Source of the DNA: Cycas panzhihuaensis
Lineage: Eukaryota; Cycadophyta
DNA: 64,000 nucleotides
Direction: 5' to 3'
Assembly (NCBI GenBank): GCA_023213395.1
Contig: CM041465.1
Span: 146,885,741-146,949,740 of the forward strand
Below the pieces are notes generated by a model. The model made no database searches and was not told the DNA's origin. It saw nothing but the letters and a program-made list of their open reading frames with translations. Below, in pieces: positions 12,591-23,745 of this stretch (position 1 is the stretch's first letter; every line of letters begins with the position of its first letter). The translations under genes were made by a program, and so were the position numbers.

Positions 12591-14511
12591 TATTTTTTAT
12601 TAGTGATTTGTAATGCTTAATATGGATTTAATGTTATTTTGACCAAAGACTATTTATGTATTGTGTAAGGGCTATATATTTAATATTGTTTATTATATAT
12701 GTAGTAGTTGCATGGGTATAAATATAGTCAATTAGTACTCTAATTATGTTTATAATCTTATTCTACTATTGTGTGTGTATAAAAATAAAAAAGAAAATGT
12801 ATTTAAATTTTAAATAAAAGTAATTTAAAATAATATTTAAAGATTTTTTAAAATATGTATTAGAATATGTGAATTAAATAAAAACTTAGTTCCAAATAAT
12901 AGCATCAAATTAAAAAACATAATTATATTATATTCTATCCAAATATTTAATTAGTACACTTATCCATTTGATAATTTATTTGAATTTTTAATGTTGGTGA
13001 AATATTATATTTTTAGTATGAATAATATGCATTATAATAAGTTTTATAATTAGATTATTATTGAATTTAATTTATGATGTGGAAAAGTAATTGACTAGTT
13101 TTTTGTGTTATGTGAATATTATAATAATATTAAATATTAAAAAATAATTAAAGGTTTGAATGGTACACTTTATCTTATATTGATAATAATCTTAAAAGGG
13201 TGTTACTATTTAAGTCCCATTATAGAATGCCATTTAATAATGTGTTTTATTATGTTTTATTCGTAATTGAATTTTAACAAACCAGATTACGCTAATGTTA
13301 GAGTGCTAAGTATATATTTCAACAATTACATATTATTATTTTTTAATTTATAATATTCATAATAAAACTAGAAGGGTTCCTCTAAGAATTTACACCAATT
13401 TAACATAAGAGAGCAAAAAGGATATGAAATATACAACCAATATATTTTTATTATTATTTTATTCACCAAAGATTTTAAGAAAAGAGATACTTGTAAGGTC
13501 ACGAAATGAACACCAAATTAATATGAAAGTATGATATTACAAATGAGTTCTAGACATAACCCCCCATCATAAATGTTAGGCCTTAAATCGCCAAGAGTGA
13601 CCTTTCCTTATATAATTTTATTGGTAAGAAAAAATTATGCCTACTTCTATTGGAGAATGTAGACAACCCATGTACATAAGATCATAAGAAACTCTAACCA
13701 TCACGAGCATTGGTCACATCAATTAATAATATGGTTTTGCTAGTGGTAGATGATTATATAATAGGTCCCCCCCCTCTAAGATGTTGAGTCCTCAAAGCTT
13801 AGAAGATACAGGTACTACTTGATAAAATTATTTAATTCTCATCACTTCTTATGGATCACTACTAACCTACTACACTAAATGCTCAGAGATGGCTATGTTC
13901 TAATGGTAGCATTGTTGATTGGTAATGATATGGTTAAGGAAAACTATGAGTAGTTGCTCATCATAGAGGATGGGAATGGTGGTCTGAGAAATAATACTTT
14001 TGCCAAGGTTTTTTTTTTAGGTAAGAGACCTAGAAAGCATTATGGATCTTTGTGTCTAATAAGATTTCAAGTACATGAGCAACTTTACCAATCCTTTATA
14101 GAACTTTAAATGGGTTATAGTATTATGGTCTTCACTTGTGGCTTTATGGCACTTAAGGGATTGTTTTTTATATTAAAACTTGTAATAACCCCTTCATTAC
14201 CTTATAATATTTATATATTTATATTTCATGTACATTGGGCGAGACCCCAATTATAAATTTAATTATTATGTAAAGTTGAGTCAAGTCTGCCACCTTGATG
14301 ATATGTTAGCTAATGGAATTAATGTAATTATCTATGGTATGCTTATAAATTAAGCACCACATCATTCATTTATACATTAGAGAAATTACATACAGAAGCT
14401 TTGTTGAAATAGAGATATACAGTATAAAAACTTTACTCATTACGAACTTGCTTTTCATATTTAACTTTGTATTTAATGTTTAATCTACTTTACTGAGAAT
14501 TTTTGGTTGCA
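12591..14511. repeat. Copy B, right part after the insertion
   Basis: This part is colinear with copy A 6610-8534. It carries the same AT-rich stretch, LTR-like block, chromovirus fragment and TATA-type region, and adds no gene of its own. Confidence 0.7.
13766..14185 (-). pseudogene. Chromovirus integrase C-terminus/chromodomain remnant in copy B
   Basis: Same fragment as in copy A, with the same truncation points and a few independent substitutions and indels (for example a longer T run near 14008). Its presence in both copies dates the capture before the duplication. No residue of the fragment can be functional, as its frame is broken repeatedly. Confidence 0.65.
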
Positions 14512-15634
14512 TGTTGGAATCACGTCTATGGGAATGGTAACTACACTTGGTGAAGATCGAGTCAGTGAACGGAAGGTTCTGGAATAAGAAATGCAATCTA
14601 ACAAGTGAAGGAAACACCCACACAGGGCATCCGTGCATCAGAATGTAGGTTTGAGACCTACGAATGATGCACAACTTTCTTTAGGTAACTTAGTCTTTGA
14701 TGTTAGAGGGTAGCATAAGTGAGGGATGTCCTCGGTTGCCCGAGTAACCTCAAAATAGGGGTCTTCCTGCCCTTGGATGGTCGAAAGGGGAAGGCAAGAC
14801 CCAACGAGGAAGCTGGTCCTTGTGGAAAGAAACTAAGGGATGTGAATGATATGTGTGTAAGTACGATGAGGTAAATGAGGGAAGGTCTTATGGGATAGGT
14901 CCCTTAAGAACTAACCCACCTAAAAGCGATGTTGGATAAATAAAGAGTGGTGGCAAAAGGAGTTCCCACCACTCTACATGTGAGGGAGTCTAAGATTTAC
15001 ATGCAACAATGGGATGAAGACTGGTTGTATGCATATGCAAATGAGAGGTAAATAAAGCATATATGTGTAAAGAATAATAAATACACTTTTCTCTCATTTT
15101 CCCTCAAAGATAAATCCTCACTTTCATTTCATTTTAAGCAAGGGAAAGAAGAAGAAAAAAGAGATAAACCAAGATATCGTACAAAGTGCACGGTAATGCA
15201 ATTGAATGGAAAGAGGGGAAGGGGTATCTCCTAATGAATGCTCTTTCCTAAAGTGAAAACTAATATGCAAAGAAATGATATGAGTTAGTTCCCTTTTACT
15301 TTATTCCCTTATGTCTTTTTATGCAAATGCATAAACTAAAAGAAGTAAGAAAAGACCAATGAAACAGAAGCGATGTACTTGGAAGAGGTATGCAGCTAAA
15401 ATGTGATTTCAATCTTGTGCTACACCCACTTCCTCTTGTCCCTCTCTCGATGCATGAGCAACGTAGGGGTTTCCTTACCTCCCTGAAAATGAAAGGAAAG
15501 AAATGAGAAAACATAAAGGAAAAAAAAGAACTATATAAGGGCTAGAGCAGCTAAAGAAAAGGAGGCCAAGAAACGCACCTGGATTGTTGTCGTTTGCCCT
15601 TTTCAGTAAATGGCATGGAGAACCTGTAATCACA
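14512..15634 (-). repeat. Gypsy-2 3' LTR
   Basis: The block begins TGTTGGAATCACG and ends …GTAATCACA. The left edge is fixed by comparison with copy A, which is uninterrupted at this point. The right edge is set by the adjoining polypurine tract. At 1123 bp it is longer than the copia and chromovirus LTRs nearby and is richer in G+C. The open minus-strand stretches at 14480-14674 and 15296-15514 have no recognised domain and are taken as chance. Confidence 0.65.
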
Positions 15635-16033
15635 AAGTTCCTTTCCCTTTCCAAAGGGGGATGTTAGGTTACAAAGCAAATATATGCATGTATATATGAT
15701 AGTAAAATACTAAAATGTTACAAGTTAAGGTGTTTTAGGTTAAGTAATGTTCCACCAAAGAATAACTCTACATCTCCCAAGAAAACCAACCACACAAGAT
15801 AAGGTATGGGGGAGGTTAGGAGGAGGTATTAACAAGTATAGGCCCTTATCCTTCTCATCTTCTTATAATTAGCATTAAGAGGGTGTTTTTAGTCTAAGAG
15901 ATAAGCTCAAATATCTTTATACTAGTCTAGGTTAATGGGAATAGTGTAAACTTAAAGGACATATTGATCATAAAGTGACTCATTAACATTAATATAATTA
16001 TGGTTAGGAAGTGGTGTTACAACAAGATACACA

Positions 16034-16038
16034 GTAAT
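16034..16038. repeat. Target-site duplication, left (GTAAT)
   Basis: GTAAT directly precedes the first LTR of the copia array. It is identical to the five bases directly after the seventh LTR (58580-58584). Confidence 0.85.
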
Positions 16039-16685
16039 TGTTGGATAATATGACAATAATAGTTGGAGGCTAAAATTTTGGCATGTTGGCTATGCAGTTT
16101 CCCCCCCAAACCTTCCTTAGGGAGTTCCGAGGGGGGCGGGAGTCCCCCTTGGCCAAGGGGGTGTGGGGGATGTGGAATGCCCCTCGCTAAGAGGGGGTTC
16201 AAGGGAAATAGCCCCTAACCCAAAAATTTAGCACTAGAAACTACATTAAATTCTAAAGAGAATCAAAGTCATTCGATAAAAATACCCTAGATTCTATGGT
16301 CTAGATTTGTGCCTTCTATGACTCTCTCATGTAGCCCGATTTAGGGTATATTTCATTATGTTGAGGTTGTTCAACGTACTGTGAGGAGTTGGGCAGTTGG
16401 CTGTTGTTGCTATGAGCACTCTGCTATAGGATTAGATATATTTTCTCCATTCTATGACAATAAAGATTTATACCTTTCCTATGTGGATATTTCCATAGCA
16501 AACTGTTAGGGTTTTACCATGTTATATCGGGTGTATTTCTGTGCTTGGCTTTCTTGTTCCTTTTATTATTATATCTCTAGTTTAAGAACTTGCATGTAAA
16601 TTTTAGTTTCAATTTCTGTAACTAGTTGCAAGAATAGGCTAGATCTTGGTGGTAGCAAAAGGGTTGGGACCTTATCTTCTCAACA
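16039..16685 (+). repeat. Array LTR 1 (5' LTR)
   Basis: TGTTGGATAATATG…CTTCTCAACA, followed by the PBS ATTGGTATCAGAGCC. It contains a GC-rich block of C and G runs (about 16099-16200) in an otherwise AT-rich LTR, and an AATAAA signal at 16459-16464. Confidence 0.92.
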
Positions 16686-16756
16686 ATTGGTATCAGAGCC
16701 ACTTTTTTTTTGCAACGAGTTTGTGAATATTTATATGTCAAATTTTTCTATACCAA

Positions 16757-19700
16757 ATGGTAAAACTGGAAAGTACAAAGTTTGAGGTGGAGAAATTCAA
16801 TGGAAAGAATAACTTCAAGTTGTGGAAGCTAAAAGTGTATGATGTTCTTGTACAATAAGACTTGTACAGAGCTCTTGCAAGCAAAATGAAGAAACCCGCA
16901 GGGATGGATGATGATAAATAGGATGATCTAGATAAAAAGGCTTTTAGCACAATACGATTGTACTTGGCAGATAAAGTTCTATTCAACATCACAGTGGAGT
17001 AGACGGTAGCAAAATTATGGATTTGGTTGGAAGTCCTGTATATGACCAAATCAGTGACAAATTGAATCTACTTGAAGAGGTAGTTGTACTCATTACAGAT
17101 GAAGGAAGGTACAAAATTTGCTGACCATTTAAATATTTTTAATACTCTTATTTATTAGTTGGCTAGTATCGATATTAAAATTGAGGATGAGAGTAAGGTT
17201 ATTACCTTGTTATGCTCATTACCAAAATCTTAGGATAATATTGTCACCTCAATTAGTTTTAACACTATAGATGAATTAGAATATGATTCTGTTGTGAGTG
17301 CTTTGTTGATGGAAGAAGTCTAGTCTTGAAACCTCCATATTAGAAGCCATGACAGTAAGGGGTAGAATAATTGATAGAGGAAGAAGTTCCAGGGATACAT
17401 CAAGATCAAAGTTAAAAGACAATAACAGTAAGCTCAAGCATTGGCACTTTAATAAGACTAGTCACCTTAAGAATGATTGCTACAAAAGAAAGGAGTTCTA
17501 AAGAAAGGAAGATCCTACCAAGGAGGCCAATCAAGTGGAGTCAAATCAAGGTACAGATAATGATGTCTTGGTTGCTTGTAATGTTTCCCATTATTACCAT
17601 GACTGGTTATTAGATTCAGGGGCTTCACACCACATGTGTCCATACAAGACTTACTTCTCATAGTACCAACCTCTTGATGGTGTTGATGTGCTTATGGGAA
17701 ATGAAGTTTCTTATAAGACAGTGGGTATTAGTAGTATCAGAATTAAGATGTTCGATGGTATAGTAAGAACATTAACTAAGGTTAGACATGTACCTGATCT
17801 GAAAAGGAATATGATTTCCTTAGGTGAACTAGATTCAGGTGGTTTTAAACATATAGGTCATGAAGGAGTCTTAAAGGTGTCAAAGGGCGCCTTGGTTGTT
17901 ATGAAAGCCTTAAAGAAAGGAAACCTTTATATATTAGTGGGAAGTACAGATGCCATTCATGTAGCTACAACATCAAAGACTACAAAAGATCTAGCTTAGT
18001 TATGGCATCAGAGACTTGGGCACATGAGTGAGAGAGGACATAAGGTGCTGATAAATCGTAAGTTACTTCCTAATTTACAACTTTTAGATTTGGCTTTCTG
18101 CAAACATTATATTTTCAGAAAGCAATGTAGAATCAAGTTTAAAGTAGGGAGTCACACTAGTAAAGGTGTTCTTGATTACATACATCCAGATGTATGGAGA
18201 CCGGCCCCTAAAATATCTTGTGGATGATCATTATATTTTATCACATTTATAGATGATTACTCGAGGAAGGTATGGGTCTATTTTTTGAAAAAGATATATG
18301 AAGTTTTCAGTATATTTGAGTAGTTCAAGGCTCTAGTTGATAACATCACTGGTAAGTCAATCAAATGCTTAAGAACTGACAATGGAGGTGAGTTCAACTC
18401 CTTGGAGTTTGAGAACTATTGCAAAGAAGTTGGGATCAAAAGATACAAGACCATTAACTATACTCCGTAGCAAAATGACATTGTTGAGTGCATGAATAGG
18501 ACACTCTTAAAAAGAGCAAGAAGCATATTAAGTAATGCTGGAATGGAGCAGGTGTGGGCAAAAGCTGTTCAAACAACTTGTTATCTAGTAAATAAGTCAC
18601 CATCACTTGCAATAGATTGCAAGATTCCTAAGGAGGTATGGACTGGACATCCATGTGACTATTCAAATTTGAGAGTTTTTGCTTGTGATGATTATGCTTG
18701 GACTAATAAAAGTAAACTTTCAAAGTTAGACCCAAAATTTAAGAGATATATCTTTATTGGTAATGGTGATAAAGATGGTGTGAAGGGATATATATTGTGG
18801 GATCTTACTACCTACAAAATACTATTAACAAAGATGTTGTATTTGATGAATCGCCTCTTCTAAAATCAGACAGTGTAGAAGTTGAAGTGAAACAGGAGCA
18901 GAAAGTTTAACATTAATAGTTCCAGTTTGAAACCCAGCCATCTTTAGAATCAGAAGAGCAGGAAGATCTTTCTGAAGATGAATCTGTAGCAGATTTACAT
19001 GAGTGTGTGGATACTCCTCTTCTAACAGTTAGAAGATCTACACAAGTTAGTCATCCACCTAATAGGTACAGCTCTTCTATTTCTATTATTTTAGTTTCTA
19101 ATGATGGTGAGCCTATATGTTATCAAGAAGCAGTAGATGATATCCATGATGAGAAGTGGAAGAGGGCTATGCAGGAAGAGATAGATGCTTTGAAGAAAAA
19201 TAATTCATGGGACTTGGTAGAACTTCTACATGACAGGAAGACTGTTGGTTGCAGGTGGGTTTTTAAAAAGAAAATAAATGTTGATGGAAAGGTTGATAAA
19301 TACAGGGCAAGACCGGTGGCTAAAGGCTTTGCACAAAAAGTAGGTATTAACTTTAATAAGATCTTTTCACCAGTTGTTAAAATTGTTTCTATTCGGGTGC
19401 TGTTAGAATTCATAGCTTCTCTTGATTTAGATTTGGAGTAGTTAGATGTAAAAATAGCTTTTCTACATGGAGATTTAGATTAGGAGATCTATATGGATCA
19501 GCTAGAAGGGTTTGTAAAGGATGACAAGAAAAGACTCATTTGTAGGCTTAAGAAATCATTGTATGGCTTGATGTAATCACTCACGCAGTGGTAGAAGAAG
19601 TTTGATGCCTTCATGGAGAGCCAAAATTTTAAAAGAAGTGAGTATAACTATTGTGTTTACTTTAAATTTATGGACAATGGCTTATTCATTATCTTGGTAT

Positions 19701-20668
19701 TGTATGTTGATGACATGCTAGTTGCAAGCAAGAGCATGGAAGAAATCAATAAGTTAAAGGCTCAATTGGCTAGGACTTCTGATATGAAGGATCTAGGAGA
19801 TGCAAAACAAATCTTAGGTATGGAGATACATAGAGACAGGAAAAATGGTAAGCTATGATTATCACAGTAGAAATATGTGGAGAAGGTGCTAACCAGGTTT
19901 GGTATAGCAACTGTGAAACCAGTGAGTATCCCAATGACTTCCCATTGCAATCTTTCTTCGAGTATAAGTCCTAGTAATAAAGAAGAAAAGGATTATATGT
20001 CTCGTGTACCTTATGTTAGTACAGTAGAAAGTTTGATATATGCCATGGTATGTACAAGACCTTATATTTCACATGCAGTCGGTGTAGTTAGAAAATTTAT
20101 GGAAAATCTAGAAAAGGAACATTGGGTAGTAGTGAAATGGGCGTTTCAGTATTTGAGAGGCATAAGTGACTATTACATCACCTTTGGAGGTACAGATAAT
20201 CAAGTTTATGGATATGTTGATTCAGACTTTACATGAGATTTAGATAAGAGAAGGTCTACTTTAGGTTATGTATTCACTCTTGTAAATAGTCCAGTTAGTT
20301 GGATGTCAAAATTGTAGAGTACAACTGCATTATCAACGACAAAAACTGAATATATTACTGTAGCACATGCTTGTAAAGAAGCAATCTGGTTACAGGGTCT
20401 ATTAGTTGATCTTAGAAGGAAACAAGAAAAGGTAAAGGTATTTTGTGATAGTCAAAGTGCCATTTACTTAGCCAAGAATCCAGCTTATCACAGTAGAATG
20501 AAGCATATTGCTCTTAAGCACTATTTTATTAAATAGGTTATGGAAGTAGGTGGAGCGGCACTTGAGAAGGTTGATACAAAATAGAATTGTGTTGATATGT
20601 TCATAAAACTAGTACTATTAGAGAAGTTTGAATGGTGTTTAACTTCACTTGGCTTGCAGAAAAGATGA
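16757..20668 (+). pseudogene. Array unit 1 copia gag-pol pseudogene
   Basis: A Ty1/copia polyprotein of about 1300 codons in the order Gag, protease, integrase, RT, RNase H, which is the copia order. Gag begins at the ATG after the PBS. Its zinc knuckle (near 17430-17485) has lost the first two cysteines (HWHFNKTSH…DC). Protease DSGASHHMC is at 17613-17639. The integrase zinc region LWHQRLGHMSERG spans a stop near 17998. Catalytic Asp contexts are HPDVW (about 18185) and RTDNGGEF (about 18375). RT carries YVDDM at 19703-19717. An 11-bp loss after EEV in gag (about 17320) shifts the frame, and later indels restore it. Many TAG/TAA stops are present, including one at 19439-19441. It is dead. 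Confidence 0.9.
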
Positions 20669-20716
20669 TGAAGGGTCCAAGAGAGGTACTAGGTCAATTG
20701 TTATTAAGGTGGAGAT

Positions 20717-21362
20717 TGTTAGGCAATGTGATAACAATGGTTGGAGGCTAAAATTTTGGCATGTTGGCAGCACGATTTTCCCCCCAAACCTTCCTCGGGG
20801 GATTCCAAGGGGGGCGAGAGCCCCCCTTAGCCAAGGGGGTGTGGGGGCATAGAATGCCCCTCGCTAAGAGGGGGTTCGGGGGTGATAGCCCTTGACCTAG
20901 AAAATTAGCATTGGAAACTATATTAAATTGTAAAGAGAATCAGGGTCATTTGATAAAAATACCCTAGATTCTATAGTTTAGATTTATGCCTTCTATGACT
21001 CTCTCATGTAGCCTGATTTAGGGCATATTTCATTATGTTGAGGTTGTTTAATATACTATGAGCAGTTGGGCGACTGGTTGTTATTGTTGTGAGCACTCTA
21101 TTATAGGATAATGCACATTTTCTCCATTATGTGATAATAAAGATCAATACCTTTCTTGTGTGGATGTTTCCCTCGTATACTATTAGGGTTTTGCTACATT
21201 ATATCAGATGTATTTCGGTGCTTGGCTTTCTTGTTCCTTTTATTGTTATATCTCTGGTTTAAGAACTTGCATATAATTTTCAGATTCAATTTTTGTAACT
21301 AGTTGCAAGAATAGTCCAAATCTTGGTGGTGGCAGAAGGGTTGGGACCTTGTCTTCTTAACA
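20717..21362 (+). repeat. Array LTR 2
   Basis: Shared by units 1 and 2. It is preceded by AAGGTGGAGAT (PPT) and followed by AGTGGTATCAGAGCC (PBS), with no target duplication on either side. That is the signature of an internal LTR in a tandem array. Confidence 0.92.
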
Positions 21363-21433
21363 AGTGGTATCAGAGCCACTTTTTTTTTGCAGCGAGTTTG
21401 TGAAGGTTTTGGTGTCTACTTTCTCTACACCAA

Positions 21434-23327
21434 ATAACAAAACTGGCAAGTATAAAGTTCGAGGTGGAGAAATTTAATGGCAAGAACAACTTCGAATTAT
21501 GAAAGATGAAAACGTGTGATGTTCTTGTACAACAAGGTTTATACAGAGCTCTTGCAGGAAAAATGAAGAAATCCACAGGGATGGACGATGATGAATGGGA
21601 TGATCTAGACAAAAAGGCTCTTAACACAATATGATTGTGCTTGGCAGATGAAGTTCTATTCAACATCGCAGCGGAGTAGATAGCAGCAAAATTATGGACT
21701 CGGTTAGAAGGCCTGTATATGACCAAATCAGTGACAAATCGAATCTACTTGAAGAGGTAGTTATACTCATTACAGATGAAGGAAGGTATAAAAATTACTG
21801 ACCATTTAAATATTTTTAATACTCTTATTTGTCAGTTATCTAGTATCGATATTAAAATTGAGGATGAAGATAAGGCTATTACCTTATTATGATCATTACC
21901 TAAATCTTGGGATAATATTGTCACCTCAATTACTTTTAGCACTACAGATGAATTAGAATATGCTTCTGTTGTGAGTGATTTCCTGATGGAAGAAGTATAA
22001 AGGAAGTCTGGTATTGAAACGTCTACACTAGAAGCCATGACAGCAAGGGGTAGAACAATTGATAGAGGACAAAGCTCTAGGGATACATCGAGGTCAAAGT
22101 CAAAAGGCAAGAAGAGGAAGCTCAGGTGTTGGCAATCAGAATAAGACCCCACACCAAGAAGGATTGCTACAAAAGAAAGGAGTTCCGAAAAAAAGAAGAT
22201 CCTACTAAGGAGGATAATCAGGTGGAGTCAAATCATGGTACATATGATGATGTCTTGGTTGCTTATAATGTTTCCCATTATCACCATGACTGGTTATTAA
22301 ATTCAGGTGCTTCACACCACATGTACCCACATAAGAGTTGATTCTCATCATACCAACCTCTTGATGGTGGTGATGTACTTATGGGAAATGAAGTTTTTTA
22401 TAAATCAGAATTAAGATGTTCGATGGTGTAGTAAGAACATTAACTAAGTTTAGACATGTACTTGATCTAAAAAGGAATTTGATTTCTTTGGGTGAACTAG
22501 ATTCGGGTGGTTTTAATCATACAGGTCATGAAGGAGTCTTAAAGGTGTCAAAGGGTGTCATGGTTGTTATGAAAGCCTTAAAGAAATGAAACCTTTACAT
22601 ATTAGTGGGAAGCATAGATGTCATCCATGCAGCTACAACATTAAAGACTGTAAAAGATCCAGCTCAGTTATGGCATCAGAGACTTGGGCATATTAGTGAG
22701 AGAGGACTTAACGTGCTGATAAGCCGTAAGTTACTTCCTAACTTACAACTTTCAGATTTGGCTTTTTACAAACATTATATTTTTGGAAAGCAATATAGAC
22801 TCAAATTTAAAGAAGGGAATCACACTAGTAAAGGTGTTTTGGATTACATACATTCATATGTATGGGGACCAGCCCCTAAAATATCTTGTGGAGGATCATT
22901 ATACTTTATCACATTTATAGATGATTACTCTAAGAAGGTATGGGTCTATTTTTTGAAAAAGAAATCTAAAGTTTTCTGTGTGTTTAAGCAGTTCAAGGCT
23001 CTAGTTGAGAACATCACTAGTAAGTTAATCAAATGCTTAAGAACTGATAATGGAGATGAGTTCAACTCCTTGGAGTTTGAGAACTATTGCAGAGAAGCTA
23101 GGATCGAACGACATAAGACCACTAGCTATACTCTGCAATAAAATGGCATTGCTGAGTACATGAATAGGACACTCTTGGAAAGAGCAAGAAGCATACTAAG
23201 TAATGTTGGAGTAGAGTATGGCTTATGGGCAGAAGCTGTTTAAATAGCTTGCTATCTAGTAAACAGGTCACCATCACTTGCAATAGATTGCAAGATTCAT
23301 AAAGAGGTATGGACTAGACATCCATGT
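21434..23327 (+). pseudogene. Array unit 2 copia pseudogene, part 1 (gag to integrase)
   Basis: The initiator codon is ATA instead of ATG, so this copy cannot start normally. Gag runs to about 22200. Its knuckle region is scrambled near 22125-22165, where the CWHCNK block is replaced by CWQSE and a frameshift. Protease reads NSGASHHMY in place of DSGASHHMC near 22303, so the catalytic Asp codon is altered (GAT to AAT). A deletion removes about 20 bases of the segment after the protease (about 22398). Integrase carries DNGDEF at about 23046. The reading is cut by Element B at 23328 inside the CDYSNLR region and resumes at 36267. Confidence 0.88.
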
Positions 23328-23745
23328 TGTTGGAGTTAATCATCATCATTCCACTCCCATCTTTCTAACCAGGATTGTACACCTCATCAACTTTAGTTTA
23401 GACATGTGATGCTCAACATGTCAAGGTAAGTTAAGGTAAGTGTAACTTTGATTTATGTTAAGTTAAGTTAGTTTCATTTGAGTTAAGTGAACATTATTTT
23501 ATTATTATTTTGAATTCAGGGGTTGAGGAGTTTCCCTCCTCTCCCAAATTATAAATATTGAGGGGTGTGCAACCCTAGTATCTTTAGACACCACCCTCAT
23601 TTGGGAAATTTGTAGTACTCACTTCTCACAATGGATTGAATATCGAAGTTTCATATGTTTATGCTACAATAATGTATTGATGCATTAATCTATTGAAGAT
23701 TATTCTATATTCTGCCATGTTCTCCTGTAATATATTTTTCTTACA
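23328..23745 (+). repeat. Element B 5' LTR
   Basis: TGTTGGAGTTAATCATC…TTCTTACA. It matches 35857-36261 along its length, with small indels (for example about 13 extra bases near 23670-23690). TATAAATATTGAGGGG near 23551 is a plausible core promoter. Confidence 0.88.

Larger units (their letters stand above)
9274..14511. repeat. Large duplicated segment, copy B (interrupted)
   Basis: This is the second copy of the 2.9 kb segment. It is colinear with copy A to about 10291 and again from 12596, the gap being a 2.3 kb retroelement. B carries a short extra stretch near 9320-9350 and scattered substitutions. Its right end is cut by the 3' LTR of Gypsy-2 at 14512, at the point where A reads GGTTGCA|TGCACATT. 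Copy B is therefore the host site for two later insertions. Confidence 0.75.
14512..16038 (-). mobile_element. Gypsy-2, left portion (3' end of a Tat-like gypsy)
   Basis: This is the 3' end of a minus-strand gypsy element that continues at 58580 beyond the copia array. It consists of an LTR, a minus-strand polypurine tract (complement of AAGTTCCTTTCCCTTTCC, from 15635) and about 0.4 kb of degenerate downstream pol or 3' untranslated sequence. The bases flanking the array here (…CAGTAAT) join with those at 58585 to give an uninterrupted reading of the same element. No target duplication can be tested, because its other end is outside the window. Confidence 0.7.

Noticed and set aside
14512-15634. 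Solo LTR instead of a Gypsy-2 end
   Set aside because: A minus-strand polypurine tract and further Gypsy-2-type sequence adjoin it, and no target duplication directly follows 15634.
16017-16202. Proline/glycine-rich minus-strand open frame over the first copia LTR
   Set aside because: It is the antisense of the GC-rich LTR block and is not a gene; equivalent antisense stretches occur over other LTR copies.
16738-17049. Serine-rich minus-strand frames opposite gag (also at 21370, 40140, 49419, 53606)
   Set aside because: They recur because they are antisense of the same conserved gag sequence. They are interrupted differently in each unit and have no start context or domain.
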